DNA from: DATAQC01 sp051001215
Lineage (GTDB): Bacteria > Actinomycetota > Acidimicrobiia > Acidimicrobiales > AC-14
Length of the DNA stretch: 22,866 nt
Assembly (NCBI GenBank): GCA_051001215.1
Contig: JBPCNP010000007.1
Coordinates: 1 to 22,866, forward strand
Direction: 5' to 3'
The notes beneath the pieces were generated by a model. The model was not told the DNA's origin, made no database searches, and saw nothing but the letters and a program-made list of their open reading frames with translations. The position numbers were made by a program, and so were the translations under genes. Positions 17,724 to 22,866 of the stretch are shown here, one piece after another; within the stretch, counting starts at the first letter, position 1, and every line of letters begins with the position of its first letter.

Positions 17724-17777
17724 CCGTTCTGGTGTGCGAACCACTGACAAGACCCAGGCCACCGCACGCCAGAACGG
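17724..17777. terminator. Strong hairpin between convergent genes, bidirectional terminator
   Basis: Arms CCGTTCTGGTGTGCG and CGCACGCCAGAACGG pair over 15 positions with one G-U wobble around a 24-nt loop. It fills the 77-nt gap between the ends of the Rrf2 gene and the minus-strand DinB/MDMPI gene. There is no T-run, as is common in high-GC actinobacteria. It is the longest inverted repeat I found. Confidence 0.65.
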
Positions 17778-17786
17778 GGAGGGGGT

Positions 17787-18659
17787 CTACAGGGCGCGGA
17801 TCAGGGGGCGGAAGCGGGGGCCGAGCCACGGCTTGCGGCCCCAGGCGACGAGCTGCCCCTTGGCGATGGCCGGCCACTGGCTCGTCCGGCCCCAGCCCAC
17901 GAGGAGCAGGGCGGCGGGATCGGCGGACAAGTGGCAGTCGACCCGGCGGTCCGACGGCGCCTCGACGTGCATGGCGCCGTCGTCGAACACGAAGAAGTAT
18001 CGGCCGCCGCCGCGGACGCGCAGGTCGTAGGTGGCGTGCACACCGGCCGCCTTCTGCTGGTCGACCATGGCTCGAGGGTCGAGGGCCTGCATGACGGGCA
18101 CGATGAACCCCCCGAGCACCATGGCCGCGTACCGGCGGTCGATCTTCCAGGGCGCGCCGGCGGCCCTGGCGATGTCGTAGCCGTGCACGATGGTCTCATT
18201 GAGCAGGTGGCAGACCAGCCCGAGCCGGGAGACGGTGGTTCCCTCCACCAGCCACGCTCGCTCCTCACCAGGCGACGTGCCCAGCGACTCGGAGAAGAAC
18301 TCGGCGGCCCGCTCGTCGATGCGTTCGGCCAGCACCGCCAGGTTGCGTTCGGGATCGGTCTCCACGCCCAGCTTCGTCGTCTCTCCCAGGTCCGAGATGT
18401 CGCGGATCAGCGACTCACCGGCGGCGCCGGCCAAGCCGGGCAGGATCTCGTGAGCGCGCGACAGGTCGCGGCGGGCCAGGCCCGGCACCACCACCCATGC
18501 CTGGGAGAGGTGCATGGCCACCTCGGCCGGGCCCCAGTCGCCGAGGCATGCTCGGTCGGAGACGGTGAGGGTCCGCAACATGGCGGTGAGGCGGCCCACC
18601 ATGTCGCGTAGGGCCTCTTGGGCCTCGGCCCATTCGACGCGCGGCTGATTCGTCGTCAT
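17787..18659 (-). CDS. DinB/MDMPI-type protein with C-terminal SCP2-like domain
   Basis: A 290-residue member of the actinobacterial family related to mycothiol-dependent maleylpyruvate isomerase. The N-terminal four-helix DinB-like domain (about 10-165) has the metal triad His50, Glu155 and His159 (AMHLSQAW and HLLNETIVHGYDIARA). The C-terminal part (about 205-280) looks like a sterol-carrier (SCP2)-type domain with LRVRGGGRYFFVFDDG and DCHLSADPAALLLVGWGR. Members of the family use mycothiol, a thiol made by actinobacteria, but most are uncharacterised, so no substrate is assigned. The ATG at 18659 is preferred to the GTG at 18695, because the best -10 box (complement 18692-18697) overlaps that GTG. 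Confidence 0.8.
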   Translation of the reverse strand: MTTNQPRVEWAEAQEALRDMVGRLTAMLRTLTVSDRACLGDWGPAEVAMHLSQAWVVVPGLARRDLSRAHEILPGLAGAAGESLIRDISDLGETTKLGVETDPERNLAVLAERIDERAAEFFSESLGTSPGEERAWLVEGTTVSRLGLVCHLLNETIVHGYDIARAAGAPWKIDRRYAAMVLGGFIVPVMQALDPRAMVDQQKAAGVHATYDLRVRGGGRYFFVFDDGAMHVEAPSDRRVDCHLSADPAALLLVGWGRTSQWPAIAKGQLVAWGRKPWLGPRFRPLIRAL

Positions 18660-18691
18660 GGGTCGGTCACCGTTCGCACCTTCGTCTCGCG

Positions 18692-18697
18692 ACACTA
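18692..18697 (-). promoter_or_regulatory. -10 box of the DinB/MDMPI gene
   Basis: TAGTGT on the minus strand (TANNNT). It would start transcription about 26 nt before the ATG at 18659, leaving room for a weak GAAGG ribosome-binding site, so this gene would have a short leader. Confidence 0.35.
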
Positions 18698-18762
18698 CGC
18701 GGCGTCGAGCTGGACATCGCGGGAGGGCCGGCGAAGGCCGCTCGCCATATGGCGCGACCTTC

Positions 18763-18768
18763 TATAGT
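18763..18768 (+). promoter_or_regulatory. -10 box of the lipoprotein gene, leaderless promoter
   Basis: TATAGT, the best -10 match in the window, ends six bases before the ATG at 18775. No ribosome-binding site is present, so the mRNA should begin at the start codon. Confidence 0.7.
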
Positions 18769-18774
18769 CACGGC

Positions 18775-19386
18775 ATGAACCCGACGGTGGGAAAGCGCGT
18801 GACCCGGCTGTCAATGCTTGCCGTGGTCATGGCCCTCATGGCGGGCTGCGGTGGGACCACGGCCAAGACGACCAGTGCCACGTCACCCCTGACCGCCCTG
18901 CCTGCGACGACGGCGCCCAGTTCGGTGTCGACCTCGGACGGATCAGCGACGACGGCGGTTGGTCGAACCCCCGTGCCGACGACCCTGAGGCAGTCCGCTG
19001 CGGATGTGGACATCGTCTCTTCCTTCGTGCCCGAGGCGACGGCAAACTACGATTTCGAACAGACGGCACTCAACGGCACGCTCTACTCGAACGCGCTGGT
19101 GATGACCGGTGACACGTCTCCACGGAAGGTCGAGATCAACGCCGGGCGCAACCACACCAAGTTTCGGGGCGTGCTCGGCGTTCCCGATGACGGGAAGTCG
19201 TCATCGAGTTTCCAGGTTGATATCAGCCTCGACAACGCCGCACCGGTGTTTTCGGCGCTGATCAATTTTGGTGAGACGAAGGATATCGATATCGACATCC
19301 CAAACGTCCTCAGAGTCAGGATCACGGTCGCATCGAAAGACTCGTCCTACGGAAAGGTCGCCATAGGCAATCCGCGCTTCGGCTGA
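18775..19386 (+). CDS. Lipoprotein with an NPCBM-like domain
   Basis: A 203-residue secreted lipoprotein. A basic n-region and hydrophobic core end in the lipobox LMAGC with Cys25 as the lipidated residue. A Ser/Thr/Pro-rich linker (28-75) leads to a beta-rich domain (about 80-203) with an N-G-T-L-Y-S-N-A-L start, a FRGVLGVPDDGKSSSSFQVDI core and a DIDIPNVLRVRITV then IGNPRF end. This strand order and the G-V-D-D-x-x-x-S-S-x-x-F turn resemble NPCBM-type carbohydrate-binding modules. The kinase 12 nt downstream carries a similar extracytoplasmic domain, so the two may recognise the same wall component. The start is fixed by TATAGT six bases upstream; the GTG at 18658 lies before that promoter. 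The domain call is by eye. Confidence 0.75.
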   Translation: MNPTVGKRVTRLSMLAVVMALMAGCGGTTAKTTSATSPLTALPATTAPSSVSTSDGSATTAVGRTPVPTTLRQSAADVDIVSSFVPEATANYDFEQTALNGTLYSNALVMTGDTSPRKVEINAGRNHTKFRGVLGVPDDGKSSSSFQVDISLDNAAPVFSALINFGETKDIDIDIPNVLRVRITVASKDSSYGKVAIGNPRFG

Positions 19387-19398
19387 TGTGGCGATTGC

Positions 19399-21084
19399 AT
19401 GAGGGCCATGGATGATCGAGATCTCATCGCCAGTGCCCTTCCCGGCTACGAGATCGGGGAGGAGCTCGGCCGAGGGTCGTTCGGCGTTGTGCTTGGCGGT
19501 CGCCACCGCCAGCTCGGCCGCGAAGTTGCCATCAAGCGTCTCGCGTCGAGCCTCGGCGACAACCCCGAGATCAGGCGCCGGTTCGTCAAGGAAGCCCGCT
19601 TGCTGGGTGGGCTCGACCATCCCCACGTTGTGCCTGTCTACGATTTCGTCGAGTCCGAGGGCCTCCTCCTGCTGGTCATGGAGCGCCTCACCGGCGGCAC
19701 CGTCTCGGACCGCCTCCCGATGACCCCGCACGTGGCCTGCGCCGTGGTTCTCGGCTGCTGCGCCGGGCTGCACCACGCGCACAGCAGGGGAGTCCTCCAC
19801 CGCGACGTCAAACCCGACAACCTGATGTTCACGGCTGACGGGACGATCAAGGTCACCGACTTCGGCATCGCCAAGGTGGTGGGTGGGTCGGAGACGGTCA
19901 TGACGAGGGCAGGGTCGGTGCAAGGGACCCCTGCCTACATGGCTCCGGAGCAGGTGCAGTCGCTCGATGTCAGCCCGGCGACCGATGTGTACGCCGCCGG
20001 CACCGTGTTGTACGAGTTGTTGGCGGGGACTCTTCCCTATCGCCGGACGCCCGACGTCATCAGCGACCTCTTCCGGCGCGTGAACGAAGATCCCGTGCCA
20101 CTCGCCAGCGCGGCACCGCACCTCCCTCTCCAGCTCGCAACCGTCGTCGACAGGTCGATCGCCCGCCAGCCCGGTGAGCGCTTCGACACCGCCGAGCTCT
20201 TCGGCGAGGCGGTCGCAGTGGCTGCCAGCGCGGCGTGGGGACGAGGTTGGCTCGACGGGACCGGCGTGCCCGTCCTCGCGTCGGGCCGGATGGCGACGGC
20301 TCTGGCTCACGACACGCCGGTCATGCCCGTGGCTCGCGACGACGCCACCCGAAAGGTGGCGACAACGGCGAAGCTGCCGGCATCAGCCGGCGCGGTCGAA
20401 GACGCGGCCGGCACGGACGTTCCGAAGGGTCCGGCCCGCGCCCGGTTGCGCGTGTTGGCCGTCCTGGCCGTGGTTGTCGTGCTCGCCGGTATCGGCGTTG
20501 CCGTGCTCCTGCCGGGTGGGGGCGGCGGCAACGCGAGCCCCCCCGGAAGCACAGGACGGCCACTGCCCAACCCGCCCGTGACCGCGTCTCCGGCAAGCGG
20601 CGTCGTGTCGCCTCCGGCGGTGGCGCCGGCACCGGGCGATGTCCTCGGCCGCAAGGTCGTTCCCGTCAAGACCGAGCCCTGCAAGGCACCCACCACCGGC
20701 GAGGGTGCGGCGTGGCAGCTCGGTGCGGTGCAGGTCAAGGACCGCATGTTCGACACCGCCTACTACTGCAACCTCTTTCCGGGCGGTCGGGGAAGCCTGG
20801 ACTTCGTCCTGGGCGGCGCCTACCGGCAACTGGCCATGACCATCGGTTTCGCCGACAAGCTGAGCTCTCCGAGCGCCAAGGCCACGTTCGAGATCGTCGG
20901 CGACGGGAAGGACTACCTCACTTCGACGCAGACGCTGACCTTCGGCCAGGTCTCCACCCTCATGGTCGACGTCGCCGGTGTGACCCGCCTTACCATCACC
21001 GTGACCGAGGTGGGTGCCCCGGGCGGGAATCAGGCCGCGTCGGTGCCGGTCCTGGCCGGCCCGACGCTCAGTCCCCCGTCGTGA
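19399..21084 (+). CDS. Transmembrane Ser/Thr protein kinase, PknB-like, with extracytoplasmic NPCBM-like domain
   Basis: A 561-residue receptor-type kinase. The kinase domain (about 17-275) is complete: glycine loop GRGSFGVV (24-31), ATP lysine Lys46 in VAIKRL, catalytic HRDVKPDN (134-141), DFG (154-156), activation loop with GTPAYMAPEQ and DVYAAG. A juxtamembrane linker leads to a single transmembrane helix (about 350-371). After a Gly/Pro-rich spacer (372-412), an extracellular domain (about 413-545) has two cysteines (428 and 457) and strands such as LDFVLGGAYRQLAMTIGFAD, ATFEIVGDGKDYL and LMVDVAGVTRLTITVTEV. This fits an NPCBM-like fold rather than the PASTA repeats of PknB. ATG 19408 is an alternative start. 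It follows the lipoprotein by 12 nt, probably in one operon. Confidence 0.93.
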   Translation: MRAMDDRDLIASALPGYEIGEELGRGSFGVVLGGRHRQLGREVAIKRLASSLGDNPEIRRRFVKEARLLGGLDHPHVVPVYDFVESEGLLLLVMERLTGGTVSDRLPMTPHVACAVVLGCCAGLHHAHSRGVLHRDVKPDNLMFTADGTIKVTDFGIAKVVGGSETVMTRAGSVQGTPAYMAPEQVQSLDVSPATDVYAAGTVLYELLAGTLPYRRTPDVISDLFRRVNEDPVPLASAAPHLPLQLATVVDRSIARQPGERFDTAELFGEAVAVAASAAWGRGWLDGTGVPVLASGRMATALAHDTPVMPVARDDATRKVATTAKLPASAGAVEDAAGTDVPKGPARARLRVLAVLAVVVVLAGIGVAVLLPGGGGGNASPPGSTGRPLPNPPVTASPASGVVSPPAVAPAPGDVLGRKVVPVKTEPCKAPTTGEGAAWQLGAVQVKDRMFDTAYYCNLFPGGRGSLDFVLGGAYRQLAMTIGFADKLSSPSAKATFEIVGDGKDYLTSTQTLTFGQVSTLMVDVAGVTRLTITVTEVGAPGGNQAASVPVLAGPTLSPPS

Positions 21085-21111
21085 GGCGGCACCGACGACG
21101 ATGCCGGTCTT

Positions 21112-22161
21112 CTAGGTGCCGGGGCGCAGCATGATCGTCCCCGTGCCCTCGCCGACACGTCCGATGACGGCTGCGGCGTGACCGCTGGCGACAAGGGCGG
21201 CCACGGCGGCTTCGGCGCGCCCCGACTCGGCCCCGAAGGCCAGACCGCCTGAGGTCTGGGCGTCGGCCAGCACGATCAGGTCGGCCTCGTCGATGTCGTG
21301 GGCGGCCAGCACCTCGCCGGCCCAGGCCAGGTTGCGTCGGGTGCCGCCGGGCACGAGGCCGGCGGCGGCCAGCTCGGCCACGCCGGGCAGGACGGGCACG
21401 GCGGACACGTTCACCTCGACGTCGGTGCCCGAGGCCTGTGCCATCGAGCGCAAATGCCCGAGCAGGCCGAAACCGGTGATGTCGGTGGCGCCGGTGGCCC
21501 CTGCCCGCAGGGCCTCGGTGGCGGCGTCGCGGTTGAGCCGCGTCATGGAGGCGACGGCGGCGTTCACGACCGCCTCGGGGGCCGCCCCCGCCTTGAGGGC
21601 GGTGGCGACGATGCCGACACCGAGGGCCTTGGTGAGGACCAGGGCGTCACCCGGGCGAAGGCCGGCGTTGGTGAGGATGCGCTCCGGGTGCACCTCACCG
21701 ACCATGGCCATGCCGAACTTGGGCTCGGGGTCCTCCACGGTGTGCCCGCCGACGGTCACCCATCCGCCGTCGACGGCCGCCTCGGCCGCGCCCTCGAGGA
21801 CGGCCACGAGCACGTCGTTGCCCAGCTCCTGGCTGTTCCAGCCCACCAGGTTGAGACCGAAGAGCGGCCGGCCGCCCATGGCGTAGACGTCACTGGCCGA
21901 GTTGACGGCGGCGATGCGACCCCACACCCGGGGGTCGTCGACGATGGGCGTGATGAAGTCGGCCGTCACCACCAGGGCCCGGTCCGCGTCGAGGCGCCAC
22001 ACGGCGGCGTCGTCGCCGGTGTCGATGCCGACCAGGAGGTCAGGGTGTCCGGGAGGGTGCAGTCGACGCAGAACCTGCGTCAGCTCGCCAGGGGCGAGCT
22101 TGCACGCTCAGCCGGCGCCGTGGCTGAACTGGGTGAGACGACGCGGAGTGGTCACCGTCAC
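21112..22161 (-). CDS. selD: Selenide, water dikinase, a selenoprotein with in-frame TGA at 22108-22110
   Basis: Makes selenophosphate from selenide and ATP, the selenium donor for Sec-tRNA. A plain ORF begins only at WRLDADRALVVTADFITP. Reading upstream in the same frame gives RRLTQFSHGAG-TGA-ACKLAPGELTQVL, which matches the SelD motif HGAG(C/U)xCK. The TGA therefore encodes Sec18, followed by Cys20 and the catalytic Lys21. The next upstream stop is beyond a GTG pair at 22161 and 22155, so the protein has 347-349 residues, the normal length. Later motifs are normal: NSASDVYAMGGRPLFGLNLV, VGGHTVEDPEPKFGMAM, TDITGFGLLGHL and DAQTSGGL. The start is uncertain between the two GTGs. No selA, selB or tRNA-Sec gene is seen in the window. 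Confidence 0.93.
22065..22081 (-). promoter_or_regulatory. Candidate bacterial SECIS hairpin of selD
   Basis: Read on the minus strand, GACGCA pairs with TGCGTC around the loop GGTTC. The loop starts after 32 intervening bases downstream of the TGA. Bacterial SECIS elements are short stems inside the coding region just after the UGA, with a G at the start of the apical loop; the E. coli fdhF loop is GGUCU. The sequence between the TGA and this hairpin also forms a perfect 8-bp stem with a CCT loop. Confidence 0.65.
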
Positions 22162-22207
22162 AGACTCTCACGGGTGCCGCCGATTCGGGATCAAATGAAG
22201 GCGGCGC

Positions 22208-22571
22208 CTACCGAGGCAGCGGGGGTGGCATCGGCCCGGGCGTCGGAAACCCACCACTGCCGCCACCGATGCGGATGGCCCGAATATCATCACCGATCCT
22301 GAAGACCACGATCAGGAACTCCATCCAGATCCGGGCCATGATCAGGTATACCAGGGAGAGGATCGGGACGATGATGAGGGCGAAGAAGATCCCCCCGGCC
22401 CTGCCGGTCGCCAGACCGGCGATGAACGCGCCGAGGGCGCCGAGTGAGAGGAGGATGACGATCAAAGGCGTAGACGAACCGGATGATCTTGGTCGTGATG
22501 AGGCTGTTGAAGTTGAAGTCGAAGAGGGACCGGAACAGGCCCTTCGCTTCCGATGCGGACGTCGGTTGCAT
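22208..22571 (-). pseudogene. DUF4282-like small membrane protein, frameshifted
   Basis: The N-terminal frame starts at an ATG at 22571 with a GGGAG ribosome-binding site and reads KGLFRSLFDFNFNSLITTKIIRFVYA. The rest lies in the next frame: LIVILLSLGALGAFIAGLATG, then GGIFFALIIVPILSLVYLIMARIWMEFLIVVFRIGDDIR and a Pro/Gly-rich tail to the stop at 22208. Removing one base from the run at 22464-22466 gives VYALIVILL and a single product of about 120 residues. A FxSLFDFxFxSxxTxKIIxxxY start, two hydrophobic helices and an ARxWxExxIVxFRI segment is the DUF4282 pattern. The function is unknown. It may be an assembly error rather than a dead gene. The stop is 46 nt upstream of the selD start, on the same strand. 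Confidence 0.7.
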
Positions 22572-22694
22572 GTGGCTCCCATCTAGCGGGGGAAACCGGT
22601 GTCGGTGACCGCCGCCGTGAGCGTAGCGGTGCAGAGCCCGCGGTGTCGCCGGGATCCTGCCCTACAGCCGAGCAGGACTGACGACCACGGGCAG

Positions 22695-22700
22695 TAACCT
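22695..22700 (+). promoter_or_regulatory. -10 box of the FAD oxidoreductase gene, leaderless promoter
   Basis: TAACCT (TANNNT) ends seven bases before the ATG at 22708; no ribosome-binding site is seen. Confidence 0.5.
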
Positions 22701-22707
22701 CCACCAA

Positions 22708-22866
22708 ATGACGGAACCCTCTGAAGACCTCGCTGAGCGGCAGCCGAAGGTCGTGATCATCGGTGCCGGGCCGGCCGGGCTCACCGCGGCCTACGAGTTG
22801 GCCACCCGGTACGGCGTCACGTCCACCGTCGTCGAGTCCGACTCCGTCGTGGGTGGCATCAGTCGT
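22708..22866 (+). CDS. FAD-dependent oxidoreductase, 5' part only
   Basis: The first 53 codons of a gene that runs off the right edge. After a polar start (MTEPSEDLAERQP) comes a textbook dinucleotide-binding fold: KVVIIGAGPAGLTAAYELA with GxGxxG, then a second strand ending in VVESD, whose acidic residue would hold the FAD ribose, and VVGGISR. The GGISR stretch is typical of the amine-oxidase and protoporphyrinogen-oxidase-like group, and also of UDP-galactopyranose-mutase-like proteins, so the reaction cannot be named. It diverges from the DUF4282-like gene and has its own leaderless-type promoter. Confidence 0.85.
   Translation, partial: MTEPSEDLAERQPKVVIIGAGPAGLTAAYELATRYGVTSTVVESDSVVGGISR

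Noticed and set aside
18658..18774. Upstream GTG start for the lipoprotein
   Set aside because: It lies before the TATAGT promoter box and would bury the signal peptide inside the protein.
21112..22002. SelD starting at the internal codon at 22002
   Set aside because: This would remove the catalytic N-terminal motif. Reading through the TGA restores the motif at the expected place.
22082..22099. Perfect 8-bp stem with a CCT loop just after the selD TGA, as the SECIS itself
   Set aside because: Its loop has no G at the start, which bacterial SECIS elements need; the next hairpin with loop GGTTC fits better. The first stem may still matter as spacing structure.
22162..22207. tRNA-Sec gene next to selD
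   Set aside because: The gap is only 46 nt, too short for the roughly 95-nt tRNA-Sec, and no cloverleaf arms were found there or at 22583-22707.

Overview
The window is very GC-rich DNA whose genes have strongly G/C-biased third codon positions. The gene content points to a high-GC actinobacterium: the pheT-argCJBDFRGH-mpg order, a mycothiol-dependent maleylpyruvate-isomerase-type DinB protein, a transmembrane PknB-like kinase, and many leaderless promoters with a TANNNT-like -10. An acidimicrobial-type lineage is my guess, but nothing seen here fixes the class.

Layout. (1) 1-1552, minus strand: the start of a small LapA-like membrane protein and a secreted protein gene broken by a one-base frameshift. 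(2) 1657-12923, plus strand: pheT without pheS beside it, then a complete arginine block argC-argJ-argB-argD-argF-argR, a 39-nt gap, argG-argH and a 3-methyladenine DNA glycosylase. Almost every junction is a 4-nt ATGA or GTGA overlap. A perfect 10+10 palindrome, probably an ArgR operator, sits just upstream of the argC -10 box. (3) 13110-15665: a restriction-modification island with a C5-cytosine methyltransferase, a convergent Vsr mismatch endonuclease, and a divergent protein with a D...ExK nuclease signature, preceded by a possible 22-codon coupled leader ORF. (4) 15744-17709: a small ORF, a secreted phosphoesterase on the minus strand, a decapitated 3' remnant of a sulfate-transporter ATPase (cysA), and a cysteine-free Rrf2 regulator. 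(5) 17787-21084: a DinB/MDMPI protein, then a lipoprotein and a Ser/Thr kinase that appear to share the same extracytoplasmic beta-rich domain. (6) 21112-22866: selD, a frameshifted DUF4282-like membrane protein, and the start of an FAD-dependent oxidoreductase.

The most notable point is selD. Its conventional open reading frame stops short, but reading through one in-frame TGA restores the N-terminal catalytic motif, with selenocysteine exactly where other SelD proteins carry Cys or Sec. A hairpin with a GGTTC loop lies downstream of the TGA where a bacterial SECIS belongs. This implies the organism makes selenoproteins, and that selenophosphate synthetase is itself one. A second recurring pattern is that at least seven genes have a TANNNT-like hexamer ending 6-7 nt before the start codon, which indicates leaderless mRNAs.

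How the parts work together: ArgJ recycles acetyl groups, and ArgB, C, D and F take acetylglutamate to citrulline. ArgG and ArgH complete arginine, and ArgR is encoded inside the operon it probably controls. Methyltransferase, Vsr and the nuclease candidate form a self-contained DNA-modification, repair and restriction unit. All positions and motifs were read by eye; no database search or folding program was run.
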